From contig JAKOVX010000080.1 in NCBI GenBank assembly GCA_029781855.1, positions 19,042 to 83,041 on the forward strand: a stretch of 64,000 nucleotides of DNA, in the 5' to 3' direction. This document shows, piece after piece, positions 53,922 to 62,500 of the stretch. Below the pieces are notes generated by a model. The model did no database searches. It was given only the letters and a program-made list of their open reading frames with translations, and was not told where the DNA came from. Each line of letters starts with the position of its first letter. Positions within the stretch are counted from its first letter, which is position 1. The DNA is from Acidobacteriota bacterium (GTDB lineage: Bacteria > Acidobacteriota > Blastocatellia > Pyrinomonadales > Pyrinomonadaceae). Made by a program: the position numbers and the translations under genes.

Positions 53922-55880
53922 ATGCTATCCAGAAAGTTTGCAAGATTTATTTTGGCGGCGGCCGCGCTTTGTCTTTTCGCGAGTGCCGGTGCAGCGCAAA
54001 TGTCGCGAAAGCCGACGCCGACCCGCGAACCGGCCGGAGCGATGGACAAGAAGCCGGATTCGACCAAGAATTCGCTTCCCGCGGTGATGTCGCAGGCCGA
54101 GTTCGACTCGATCGCGCGCGTCTATCACCAGGGCACGCCGTACGCGATGCCGCACATCATGTTCGTCATCGACCGTCGGTTCAAGAACCGCATTTATTAC
54201 ATAAACTCGCAAAAATTCCGTTTTCACAAGGACTTTCTTTTGGCCACCTATCTCGTGCCGCGTGGCTCGGATATATTCAAACCGATCTACATCGACACAG
54301 ACCGCCGCTTCGTCGTCGGGACCGTGGCGTGGCAAAAGACGGTCGAGCGATTCACATGGGAATTGTGGGAGGGCGACCTCGCGACCGGCGAGATCATCAA
54401 GTCGGCAAATGAACTCATAAACGCCACATTTTTTGCGAAAGTCGCTTATAAACCAAATTCGATACGGCAGGAAGATGCCTCCGCCGACCTCGGCATCGAC
54501 CGGATCTCGCAGGACGAACTGAACAAGAATCAGGAATATCTGGCCCTCAACACCGGTAAGGCCGTCGGCCGTATCCATATCATCGACAAGCTCGACGACA
54601 CCGTCGAGATCGGCGATAACGAGATCCTGGTCCTCAAGGAATTGCCGATCTCACTGCCGCCGGTCCGCGGAGTGATCGTCTCCAAGCCGTCGTCGCCGCT
54701 CTCGCACATAAACATCCTCGCCAAGGGCTGGAACATTCCTAATATTTACGTTAAGAACGCAGACAAACTCTTTAAGGAGCTGAATACCTACTGGATCGAA
54801 CTCGATGCGGGGATGACGGACTATTCGTTCAAAAGGGTGACGAGCAGTAGCGAGATACCTGACACGCCCGACGATCAGGTGCCGCCCGCGGACCTCAAGG
54901 TGACCAAGCTGATGGGCCTCAGGCAAATGCGAAAGACCGACAGCATCGCCTACGGCTCGAAATCCGCCAATCTCGGCGAGATGCTCCACGCAAAGATGCC
55001 CGGCGTCAGCGTGCCTGACGGATTTTCGATTCCGTATTACTGGTACGACAAGTTCATGAAGGACAACGGCATCGACAAGATCATACTCGGGCTGATCGAC
55101 GACAACGATTTCGTCCACAATCCGCGGATCCGCCGGCAAAAGCTCGATGAGCTTCGAAAAACGATCCAAAACGGTAAATTCGACGACCAACTCCGTGCCG
55201 AAGTGATCGCAAAATGGAAAACTCAGCTGGGCGGCAGGCCGGTCTTTGTCCGAAGTTCATCCAATTCCGAAGATCTGCCGAATTTCAGCGGTGCCGGGCT
55301 GTATTCGAGTGTTGCCAATGTCCGCGAAGAAGATAAACTCATCGAGGCGGTGAAAAAGGTTTGGTCGTCCCTTTGGAATTTTCAGGGCTACGAGGCTCGC
55401 GTCCGCAATTACGTCAGCCAGACTGACGTCTACATGTCCGCTCTCGTCCAGGTCGGCATCGACATGGACCGCGGCGGCGTAATGATCACCAAGGACCCAT
55501 TCGACGACCGCAACAAGAACGCCGTTTACATCAGTGCCGTCTGCGGCCACAATTCGAAGGTCGTGGACAATGACGGTATTCCCGAACAGGTCCTGTTCAA
55601 TCCGAAGTCGAATTCCGTGATAGTGATGACGCTCTCCGACCAGAAGAACGCACTTCGCTTCAGTGAGAATGGCGACCTCAAAAAGACTGCCGACATTTGC
55701 GTCGGTCCGCGAAAACGCGTCCTAAGCAACCTGCAGGTCAGGGCATTGGCACGGGCCGCCGGCAACATCAAGCGTGCTTTTGGCGGCCAAAAGGAACAGG
55801 ACATCGAATGGGGTATAATGAACGGACGAATTTACATAGTCCAAGCACGTCCGTATATAGATAAAAAGAGTCCAATATGA
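53922..55880 (+). CDS. Exported PEP-synthase/PPDK-like protein
   Basis: 652 aa. A signal peptide (1-25, GAAQ) precedes a unique domain of about 200 residues. A phosphohistidine-domain-like segment follows (GVIVSKPSSPLSHINILAKG, with the swivelling His in SHINILAKGWNIP), then an ATP-grasp PPDK_N domain (YGSKSANLGEM, RPVFVRSSSNSEDLPNFSGA, MNGRIYIVQARP). Compared with PEP synthase, the His domain comes first and the C-terminal PEP barrel is missing. If the signal peptide is real the domain faces a compartment without ATP. It overlaps the next gene by 4 bases. Confidence 0.82.
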   Translation: MLSRKFARFILAAAALCLFASAGAAQMSRKPTPTREPAGAMDKKPDSTKNSLPAVMSQAEFDSIARVYHQGTPYAMPHIMFVIDRRFKNRIYYINSQKFRFHKDFLLATYLVPRGSDIFKPIYIDTDRRFVVGTVAWQKTVERFTWELWEGDLATGEIIKSANELINATFFAKVAYKPNSIRQEDASADLGIDRISQDELNKNQEYLALNTGKAVGRIHIIDKLDDTVEIGDNEILVLKELPISLPPVRGVIVSKPSSPLSHINILAKGWNIPNIYVKNADKLFKELNTYWIELDAGMTDYSFKRVTSSSEIPDTPDDQVPPADLKVTKLMGLRQMRKTDSIAYGSKSANLGEMLHAKMPGVSVPDGFSIPYYWYDKFMKDNGIDKIILGLIDDNDFVHNPRIRRQKLDELRKTIQNGKFDDQLRAEVIAKWKTQLGGRPVFVRSSSNSEDLPNFSGAGLYSSVANVREEDKLIEAVKKVWSSLWNFQGYEARVRNYVSQTDVYMSALVQVGIDMDRGGVMITKDPFDDRNKNAVYISAVCGHNSKVVDNDGIPEQVLFNPKSNSVIVMTLSDQKNALRFSENGDLKKTADICVGPRKRVLSNLQVRALARAAGNIKRAFGGQKEQDIEWGIMNGRIYIVQARPYIDKKSPI

Positions 55881-56365
55881 AAACACTATTAATTTCAGCG
55901 GTTGCGGTTGTGTCGTTCGCGTGCGCCTCGGCCCCGCAGCCTATTCAGCAAAATTCGACGGCAGCCAATCCGCCGGCAAGCAACGAACGCCCGCAAAACA
56001 CGATCGCTCATTCGACCGAGAATCAGCAGGTCCCGCCGGCCCAGACCGGTGCAAAGACCAAATGGACGCAGGGCGGCGAACCGATCGATACAAAAGAGCT
56101 TGACGCCGCCGTCAAGACGGCCGAAAAGTCAGGTGACAAAAAATCGATGAGCGAGGCTTATTACAAACGTGCCGTCGCTCTGACCGATGCCCGGCAATAT
56201 GCTGCGGCTCTCGGCGATTACCGGCGTGCCTTGAAAAACGATCCGACAAACACCGAGGCCAAAGAGTGGATCGACAAGATCATAATGATCTACGACGGAA
56301 TGAATAAGGAATATCCGAAAGAAGGTGAAGAACCACCAGCATTACCATTTACAAAGGAGAAATAG
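55877..56365 (+). CDS. TPR-like lipoprotein
   Basis: 162 aa. Lipoprotein signal ending at VSFACAS (C16). A low-complexity Gln/Asn/Ala linker (18-60) is followed by a helical domain (about 70-140) with a TPR-like pair SMSEAYYKRAVALTDARQYA and DYRRALKNDPTNTEAKEWID. It is translationally coupled to the preceding PEP-synthase-like gene (ATGA), suggesting the two proteins work together in the envelope. Confidence 0.78.
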   Translation: MKTLLISAVAVVSFACASAPQPIQQNSTAANPPASNERPQNTIAHSTENQQVPPAQTGAKTKWTQGGEPIDTKELDAAVKTAEKSGDKKSMSEAYYKRAVALTDARQYAAALGDYRRALKNDPTNTEAKEWIDKIIMIYDGMNKEYPKEGEEPPALPFTKEK

Positions 56366-56369
56366 AGAG

Positions 56370-56765
56370 ATGAAAAGGTTCCTTTTCGTAGCGTTCGCTC
56401 TTGTCATTTTGGCTGGGTTCTCGCTTCCGGTTTCGGCACAGAAAACGACGAGGATCAAGTTCAATAAAGGTGCCCGGAGTGCGGTCGTGACCGGCACGCT
56501 AAACGGTTACAAGCGACAAAAAACCTTTGTCATCCGCGTTCGTGCGGGGCAGACGATGACCACCGAAGATATTGGCAACAACCCCATAACCTTATGGATC
56601 AAGGGGCCTCCGGGGTCGAACTACGAACAGGACCTGGCCGCCGACTGTCACAGCCGAAACGAGATCTCGCCGACCGACGCCGGTGATTACAAGATCACGG
56701 TTATCGAGTGCGAAAAAGCCGACGCGTGGAAAGGCACATTCAAATTCCGCGTAAAGGTTCGCTAG
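56370..56765 (+). CDS. Exported small beta-rich protein
   Basis: 131 aa. A signal peptide (1-23, VSAQ) is followed by a beta-rich domain with paired Cys residues and the motif TLWIKGPPGSNYE; ten to twelve strands and no catalytic motif are visible. It starts 5 bases after the TPR lipoprotein. Function unknown. Confidence 0.68.
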   Translation: MKRFLFVAFALVILAGFSLPVSAQKTTRIKFNKGARSAVVTGTLNGYKRQKTFVIRVRAGQTMTTEDIGNNPITLWIKGPPGSNYEQDLAADCHSRNEISPTDAGDYKITVIECEKADAWKGTFKFRVKVR

Positions 56766-56849
56766 ACAAGACCGCCCGTCGGAAACTACACTATCTCTTT
56801 TGTGTTGACACGCAATTTAGCTACATAACGGAGATACGTATAGATCTTT

Positions 56850-57413
56850 ATGGCAATTTCAGCAAACGATATCAGAAAAGGAATGGTGATCCTGCACGAA
56901 GGCTCACCTGTGAAAGTGATGGAATTTCACCATCACACCCCCGGCAACCTGCGGGCGATGGTGCAGGCGCGTCTTCGCAATTTGATTACAGGCAACTCGT
57001 TCGAATACCGATTTCGCTCGAACGATTCTCTCGAAAAGATCACTCTCGAGCAGCACAAGATGGAGTACCTGTACTCCGACGGTTCGCATCATCATTTTAT
57101 GAACTCGGAGACCTACGAACAGGTCGCCCTGACCGAGGAGGAACTTGGCGATGCTGCTCAGTGGTTGATGCCGGGACTCAAGATCGAGGTCGAATTTTAT
57201 GACGGCACACCGATCGGCGTTGCCCTGCCGGCGACGATGGACCTGACCGTCAGCCGAACGGATCCGCCATTGAAGGGTGCTACGGCGTCGAATTCCAACA
57301 AACCTGCGACCCTGGAAAACGGCGTGACGCTTTCCGTGCCGCCATTCATTGTCGAAGGCGAAAAGATACGCGTAAACCCGACCGAAGCCCGATATATGGA
57401 ACGCGTGAAATAG
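56850..57413 (+). CDS. efp: Elongation factor P
   Basis: 187 aa. It relieves ribosome stalling at polyproline. The KOW/OB domains are clear ([56 protein letters not shown]). The modified tip loop, PGKG with Lys in E. coli or PGRG with Arg elsewhere, reads HTPGNLRAM, so the usual K/R at the tip position (residue 33) is Asn. The nearest basic residue is R35. Unusual leader: no clear Shine-Dalgarno near the ATG. Confidence 0.9.
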   Translation: MAISANDIRKGMVILHEGSPVKVMEFHHHTPGNLRAMVQARLRNLITGNSFEYRFRSNDSLEKITLEQHKMEYLYSDGSHHHFMNSETYEQVALTEEELGDAAQWLMPGLKIEVEFYDGTPIGVALPATMDLTVSRTDPPLKGATASNSNKPATLENGVTLSVPPFIVEGEKIRVNPTEARYMERVK

Positions 57414-57429
57414 TCAGGCGGATTGACTG

Positions 57430-57483
57430 AGTTGTCCGGGTTCCAGGTCATCGACTCGCCGAACTCGGCGAACTCGGACAACT
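57430..57483. repeat. Inverted repeat between efp and waaA
   Basis: AGTTGTCCGGGTT (57430-57442) and AACTCGGACAACT (57471-57483) pair with one mismatch; the loop contains GCCGAACTCGGC. It follows the efp stop and ends 4 bases before the waaA start, so it may act as an attenuator or terminator. Confidence 0.6.
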
Positions 57484-57487
57484 TTCG

Positions 57488-58807
57488 ATGTTCTTCCTCT
57501 ACAGCATAATCCTGACTCTCGCCTTCCTGGTCCTGCTGCCGCGGTTCATCTTCGACGCAATCTTCAACGGAAAGTACGCTTCAGGCTTTTTCGAGAGGCT
57601 GGGGTTCCTGCCTAAATTCGACAATTCCGGCCCGCCCGTGATCTGGGTCCACGGCGTGTCGGTCGGAGAGATCAATGCCGCACGCCCGCTCGTCGCCGCC
57701 CTCGCCCGCGAATTCCCCGCTCATCGGCTGATCGTCTCGACGACGACACGAACCGGGCAAACGCTCGCAAAGCAGATATTCGCCGATGCTGCCGACGTGG
57801 TCTTTTACTTCCCTTTTGATTGGAAATTCAGCGTCCGCCGGGCGCTTCGCAACTTCAGCCCCTCGCTCATCCTGATAATGGAAACCGAGATCTGGTTCAA
57901 TTTCGTCCGCGAGGCGAACAAGAGCGGGGCCCGTCTCGCGATCGTGAATGGACGCCTATCGGAACGTTCGGCGAAACGATATCGCTATATCGGCAGCTTT
58001 ATGCGGCGCATCTTGTCGTATCCGGATCTCGCGTTGATGCAGACCAACGCGGACGCTCAACGAATGATGGGCCTCGGAATGCGTGCGAACAAGGTCAAGG
58101 TCACAGGCAACCTGAAATTCGATCAGGACACGGACGACGCGAGCGAAGCGTTGACTGCTGAGCTTCGGGATCGTTTCGGAATTTCCGCTGACGCTCCGTT
58201 GATCATCGCTGCCAGCACTCACGCACCGGAAGAAAAATGGCTGCTCGACGCATTTCATTCTGTCTGGAAGGCGTTCCCGGATAGTCGTCCGCGGCTGATG
58301 ATCGCACCTCGGCATCCCGAACGGTTTGACGAGGTCGCGGATGATATTACAAACTCCGGATTTTCATGGGTGCGCCGGTCGGATGAGGGGTCTGCAAGTG
58401 ACCGAACCGCCGAGATCATTCTGCTCGACAGCATCGGAGAGCTTCGAGCCGCCTACCCGCTGGCCGAGATCGTCTTCGTCGGCGGCAGCCTCATTCCGCA
58501 TGGCGGACAAAGCATCCTCGAACCTGCCGCTGCCGGAAGGGCGATGATCACCGGCCCGTTCACACACAATTTTGCCGCGGCAGTTGGTGAATTCCTCGAT
58601 AACGACGCCCTGATCCAACTCGAAAAGGCGGACGGCCGGAACGCAAGCGAACGTCTGTCGAAGGAAATTTCGGATCTGCTCGGCGACCCCGCACGCCGCG
58701 ATTCACTGGGCAAAAATGCAAAAGCAGTGATGACAATGAACCGCGGTGCGACCGCCAAGACGGTCGAATTCCTGCGGCCGCTGTTCGATCACGAGGGCGA
58801 TGAATAG
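57488..58807 (+). CDS. waaA: 3-deoxy-D-manno-octulosonic acid transferase
   Basis: 439 aa. It adds Kdo to lipid A precursor at the inner membrane, showing the organism makes LPS. One N-terminal membrane helix (1-25) is followed by the GT-B fold with VHGVSVGEINAARPL (catalytic Glu), METEIWFN, ASTHAPEEKWLLDAF (CMP-Kdo binding) and APRHPERF. The C-terminal VGGSLIPHGGQSILEPAA matches the family. It starts inside the inverted repeat region. Confidence 0.94.
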   Translation: MFFLYSIILTLAFLVLLPRFIFDAIFNGKYASGFFERLGFLPKFDNSGPPVIWVHGVSVGEINAARPLVAALAREFPAHRLIVSTTTRTGQTLAKQIFADAADVVFYFPFDWKFSVRRALRNFSPSLILIMETEIWFNFVREANKSGARLAIVNGRLSERSAKRYRYIGSFMRRILSYPDLALMQTNADAQRMMGLGMRANKVKVTGNLKFDQDTDDASEALTAELRDRFGISADAPLIIAASTHAPEEKWLLDAFHSVWKAFPDSRPRLMIAPRHPERFDEVADDITNSGFSWVRRSDEGSASDRTAEIILLDSIGELRAAYPLAEIVFVGGSLIPHGGQSILEPAAAGRAMITGPFTHNFAAAVGEFLDNDALIQLEKADGRNASERLSKEISDLLGDPARRDSLGKNAKAVMTMNRGATAKTVEFLRPLFDHEGDE

Positions 58808-60022
58808 ATGATCTTCGTATTCTACGCTCTCGCACTTCTGCTTATTTATTTCAGCTACCGGTCGCTGATCGGAGGCGTCGCCTACCTCCGATTCTTTCGT
58901 ACGGAACTCGCCAAAACACGGTCAAATTACACGCCTTTCGTAACCGTGATCGCACCCTGCCGCGGAGTTGATAAGGGAATGGACGAGAATCTCGCGGCAT
59001 TTGTCGAACAAGATCATCCGGGCTACGAGGTCGTATTTGTCGTCGATGACGCAAGTGACCCCGCGGTCCCGGTCATAGAAAAGCTCACTTCGACAGCTGC
59101 CGTTCCGACAAGATTGGTCGTCGCCCACAAGGCTGTCGGCTCCGGTCAAAAGGTCGAGAATCTGCGCGAGGCCGTTCTGCACGCGGACGAGCGATCGCAT
59201 GTGTTCGTCTTTGTCGATTCGGACACGCGGCCGCTGAAAAGCTGGCTGCGGGACTTGACCGCACCGCTCGAAAACGACGATATAGGTGCAGCGACCGGTT
59301 ATCGGTGGTTCATTTCGGACACACCAACGATTGCGTCCGAGATGCGGTCGGTTTGGAACGCCTCGATCGCGTCTGCGATGGGACCAAACACGTCTTCGAA
59401 CTTTTGCTGGGGCGGATCGATGGCGATCCGCCGCGACATATTCGAGCGGATCGGAATGCGTGACAAGTGGGTCGGAACGCTCTCGGACGATTTTGCCATG
59501 ACACGGGTTTTGAACGAAGAAAAACTACCGATCGTCTTTGTTCCGCAGGCACTTACCGCGTCCGTCGAAACCTGCACCTGGCGTGAAATGCTCGAGTTCA
59601 CGACCCGGCAAATGAAGATCACCCGCGTTTACGCCCAACCGCTGTGGATACTCTCGTTTTTTGGCTCGGGACTCTTCAACGCAGTAATGATCTCTGCGTT
59701 CCTGATCGCGGCGCTTAGCTCGCGGAACAGTTTCGCCGTTTGGTTCAGCATCGCAACGATAGCGATCGTCTCGATCTGCAGCGTCGGCAAGGCGTGGCTG
59801 CGGCTGCGGGCGGTCGAACTTGTCCTCACCGGGCACGCGGCTGCGCTTCGTCGCCAATATTGGACGCAAAATACGCTTTGGCTTCTTACGCCCGCGGTAT
59901 TTCTCTACAATTGTATCGCTGCTCTGATGTCGCGAAAGATGACGTGGCGCGGCATCCGATACGAATTGAAATCGCCAACCGAAACTGTCATTATTAGCGG
60001 CGTAACGAGCCAGAGAGACTGA
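58808..60022 (+). CDS. GT2 glycosyltransferase, ceramide-glucosyltransferase/HpnI-like
   Basis: 404 aa. One N-terminal helix anchors it to the membrane; the GT-A domain carries VTVIAPCRGVDKG, VDSDTRPLKSW (metal-binding DxD) and the catalytic region TLSDDFAMTRVL with the RQMKITRVY contact. C-terminal helices (about 290-380) anchor it further. Homologues glycosylate lipids such as ceramide or hopanoids; the acceptor here is unknown. It starts directly after waaA stops (ATGA-like junction). Confidence 0.88.
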   Translation: MIFVFYALALLLIYFSYRSLIGGVAYLRFFRTELAKTRSNYTPFVTVIAPCRGVDKGMDENLAAFVEQDHPGYEVVFVVDDASDPAVPVIEKLTSTAAVPTRLVVAHKAVGSGQKVENLREAVLHADERSHVFVFVDSDTRPLKSWLRDLTAPLENDDIGAATGYRWFISDTPTIASEMRSVWNASIASAMGPNTSSNFCWGGSMAIRRDIFERIGMRDKWVGTLSDDFAMTRVLNEEKLPIVFVPQALTASVETCTWREMLEFTTRQMKITRVYAQPLWILSFFGSGLFNAVMISAFLIAALSSRNSFAVWFSIATIAIVSICSVGKAWLRLRAVELVLTGHAAALRRQYWTQNTLWLLTPAVFLYNCIAALMSRKMTWRGIRYELKSPTETVIISGVTSQRD

Positions 60023-60024
60023 CG

Positions 60025-60399
60025 ATGGTTTACAACCTGTTCGACGAACCAGAACCCGACGAGGAAAACGCCAGATCGCAGCGTTCCCCGGAAGACAACT
60101 TCGTCGCGACGCCGTTCGAACCTGATTCGGCCGATGAGACTTTGCGGCGAAGCGGCCTCGCGTGGTCGGCCGGCATTGTGTTCTTCGGTTCGGTGGTCTT
60201 CATGCTAGGCCTCGGATGGCTTGCCGACCTCATTCTCGGCAGCACGCCGTGGGGCTTGGTCGGCGGGATCGTGCTTGGTTCCGGGATCGGTTTTTACCAG
60301 TTTTTTCGGATTTCGTCGCAGATATTCGGCTCCGACAAGCCGAAAAACGACATCCCGTCTGTCATCCCGAATACCGACGACACCGACAAGCTTTCCTGA
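60025..60399 (+). CDS. AtpZ/AtpI-type accessory membrane protein
   Basis: 124 aa. A variable acidic N-terminus is followed by two membrane helices (about 50-70 and 78-98), the pattern of AtpZ-like proteins (Wnt/AtpZ family) that precede AtpI in ATP synthase operons. Such proteins help Mg uptake or c-ring assembly. It starts 3 bases after the glycosyltransferase. Confidence 0.72.
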   Translation: MVYNLFDEPEPDEENARSQRSPEDNFVATPFEPDSADETLRRSGLAWSAGIVFFGSVVFMLGLGWLADLILGSTPWGLVGGIVLGSGIGFYQFFRISSQIFGSDKPKNDIPSVIPNTDDTDKLS

Positions 60400-60435
60400 C
60401 GCCTTCGGGCCGTATACATAATCTTCCCGTGCTTT

Positions 60436-60464
60436 TTGAATTTTCGAGCGTTTCTCTGTAGAAT
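60436..60464 (+). promoter_or_regulatory. Candidate promoter for atpI
   Basis: TTGAAT, a 17-base spacer and TAGAAT (5 of 6). Transcription would start about six bases before the atpI ATG, a very short leader. Confidence 0.4.
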
Positions 60465-60476
60465 TTAAGTTTTGTA

Positions 60477-60902
60477 ATGGACGACGACCTCGATCCTTTG
60501 ACATCTGAACAGCCGACGCCGCCGATGCTGTTGCACAGCAAGTTGCTGGTGAAAATGGCGGCCGTTATCGCGATCAGTGCGGTGATCGGAGTGATCTTTT
60601 CAGGCCCGCGATTCGCGGTCGGGGTCTTGATCGGAGGGCTCGCATCATTTGCCAATTATTTTTGGCAGAGAAACTCGACCCGGGCGATATTCGAGGTTGC
60701 GGCCAGCGGCGACAAGCCGGGCTTTGTGGCGGTCAGATATTTGCTCCGTTATGTAGCGATCGGGCTGTTCGTGGCGTTCTTTTATTTCACCTCGCTGCTG
60801 CCGGTGACGGCCATCATTTTGGGGCTGTCGGCATTTGCACTTGCGGTAGTTGTCGTGGGTATATTTAGTATTTTTACAAGTTCGAATAGACAGGAATTAT
60901 AG
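60477..60902 (+). CDS. atpI: ATP synthase subunit I
   Basis: 141 aa with four membrane helices and a short cytosolic tail, matching AtpI/ATP synthase protein I in length and position, directly before atpB. AtpI aids assembly of the c-ring. The start is an ATG at 60477. Confidence 0.82.
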   Translation: MDDDLDPLTSEQPTPPMLLHSKLLVKMAAVIAISAVIGVIFSGPRFAVGVLIGGLASFANYFWQRNSTRAIFEVAASGDKPGFVAVRYLLRYVAIGLFVAFFYFTSLLPVTAIILGLSAFALAVVVVGIFSIFTSSNRQEL

Positions 60903-60904
60903 AA

Positions 60905-61792
60905 ATGTTTCTATTAGCAGAAGGCGCCGAGCACCAACCACTGATCGTCGACTTCATTAATCACTATTTAGGCGAGCCGGTATATCACTTCCAGATGACC
61001 TACACGCGTCCGCTGTGGGAGAAGTTTTTTGCTCCATTCGGTGCAAAACCGGAGGACCTGTTTGGCCCTTACTCACCGGAAAACGCGATACCCTGGTACA
61101 CGATCATGTTCGTCATCGCGTGCCTATTGACGGTCGCGATCGTTTGGCTGCTTAAGGACAAGCTTTCCGAGGACGATCCGCACCCGGGCCAGTTGACGCT
61201 CGAGGCCGGATTCCTGGCGATCAGGGAACTCGTCGTTTCGGTCATTGGTGAGCACGGATTCAAGTACTTCCCGGTCGTCGCGACGTTCGCCGTACTCATT
61301 CTGGTCTCGAACCTGATGGGCCAATTCCCGATGTTCATGTCGCCGACCGCCTCGGTAAACGTGACCTACGCACTCGGCGTCTCGTCGTTCATTTATTACA
61401 ACTACGTCGGGATAAGCGAGAACGGTATCAAGAATCACCTCGCTCACTTTGCCGGGCCGAAACTGCCGGTCATGATAGCGATCTTTATTACGCCGCTGAT
61501 CTTTACGATCGAATTGATCAGTAATTTCATCAGGCCGTTCACGCTAGGTGTTCGTCTTTTCGCGAATATGTTCTCGGACGAAAAGGTATTTGTCGAGATC
61601 ACGAACCTTGCACCGCCGATCACGCATTTTGTTTTGCCGCTTATACTTACGGCATTGGGCGTGTTCGTTGCGTTGGTGCAGACACTCGTATTCACGCTGC
61701 TCTCGATGATCTATATCAGCGAAGTTTCGCACGCTCACGATGATGAGCATGCACATGATGCCGATGGCGAGACCGCCGCGGCACATGCGTAA
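60905..61792 (+). CDS. atpB: F0F1 ATP synthase subunit a
   Basis: 295 aa. It forms the proton half-channels against the c-ring. The essential Arg is in FIRPFTLGVRLFANM; flanking motifs NAIPWYTIMF (early helix) and the His-rich C-terminus (SHAHDDEHAHDADG) are seen. It starts 2 bases after atpI. A gap of 233 bases precedes atpE. Confidence 0.93.
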   Translation: MFLLAEGAEHQPLIVDFINHYLGEPVYHFQMTYTRPLWEKFFAPFGAKPEDLFGPYSPENAIPWYTIMFVIACLLTVAIVWLLKDKLSEDDPHPGQLTLEAGFLAIRELVVSVIGEHGFKYFPVVATFAVLILVSNLMGQFPMFMSPTASVNVTYALGVSSFIYYNYVGISENGIKNHLAHFAGPKLPVMIAIFITPLIFTIELISNFIRPFTLGVRLFANMFSDEKVFVEITNLAPPITHFVLPLILTALGVFVALVQTLVFTLLSMIYISEVSHAHDDEHAHDADGETAAAHA

Positions 61793-61847
61793 CAAGTTTT
61801 GAGGCCGCCGATATGGCGGTCGCGAAAGGCCTTGAAGACGGCCGGTT

Positions 61848-61877
61848 TTGAAAATTCGAAGGCTTGCGTTTTATAGC
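61848..61877 (+). promoter_or_regulatory. Candidate promoter for atpE
   Basis: TTGAAA, an 18-base spacer and TATAGC (4 of 6). It lies in the 233-base gap between atpB and atpE, which may allow separate control of the abundant c subunit. Confidence 0.3.
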
Positions 61878-62025
61878 AAATATGCCCGCACGCGACAGGA
61901 GCCGCGGACTCTACGGAGTATAAAATCCGTGTGCATACCGGAAGTGAGGCGAACTCATACCCCGCCGGCAAATTTTCGAAGATTCGAACCATTGTCTTCT
62001 ATTTAACAAAAAGAAGGAGATAAAA

Positions 62026-62364
62026 ATGAACAAATTGAAATACGTATTTTTCGCAACGCTTGCGGTCGTATTGTCTGCTCTTCCGGCAATGGCACAGGCA
62101 GGAGCAAGTGCAGGTGATAACAAATTCACCGTAAACGCTTACAAGGCGATCGCTGCCGGTATCGGTTTCGGCCTTGCCGCCGGACTCGCCGCCATCGGCC
62201 AGGGCCTCGTCGGTTCGCGTGCCGCTGAGGGTGCTGCCCGCAACCCCGGAGCGACCGGACAGGTGCAGACGCTTATGATCATTGCTCTCGCTCTGATCGA
62301 ATCGCTCGTTCTGTTCGCCCTGCTGATCATGTTCGTCGTGGTCAAGCCGGTCGTCGCGGAATAA
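62026..62364 (+). CDS. atpE: F0F1 ATP synthase subunit c
   Basis: 112 aa, longer than usual because of a signal-peptide-like N-terminus (1-25, AMAQAG). The two-helix hairpin carries GLAAIGQGLVGSRAAEGAARNP (with Q59) and the ion-binding E92 in ALALIESLVLF. The Gln in helix 1 plus E-S in helix 2 resembles Na+-binding c-rings. An AAGGAG lies before the ATG. Confidence 0.92.
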   Translation: MNKLKYVFFATLAVVLSALPAMAQAGASAGDNKFTVNAYKAIAAGIGFGLAAGLAAIGQGLVGSRAAEGAARNPGATGQVQTLMIIALALIESLVLFALLIMFVVVKPVVAE

Positions 62365-62390
62365 GCGGCTCTTACACTTTAGAACGAAGA

Positions 62391-62418
62391 AATGGGGCCC
62401 ATTCGAGCCCCATTTTTT
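62391..62418 (+). terminator. Rho-independent terminator after atpE
   Basis: AATGGGGC pairs with GCCCCATT (8 bp, 8-base loop) followed by a run of T. It closes the atp cluster; the F1 genes are not next. Confidence 0.85.
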
Positions 62419-62427
62419 GTTTTTCTA

Positions 62428-62456
62428 TTGATAAGGTGATCGTCTCCGACTATTCT
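62428..62456 (+). promoter_or_regulatory. Candidate promoter of the kinase-like gene
   Basis: TTGATA (5 of 6), a 17-base spacer and TATTCT (4 of 6), placed just after the atpE terminator and about 45 bases before the ATG at 62501. Confidence 0.4.
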
Positions 62457-62500
62457 TTAGTTGCAACTTTAGATGGCGCGAGGCGTTCTAATAGTTAGTT

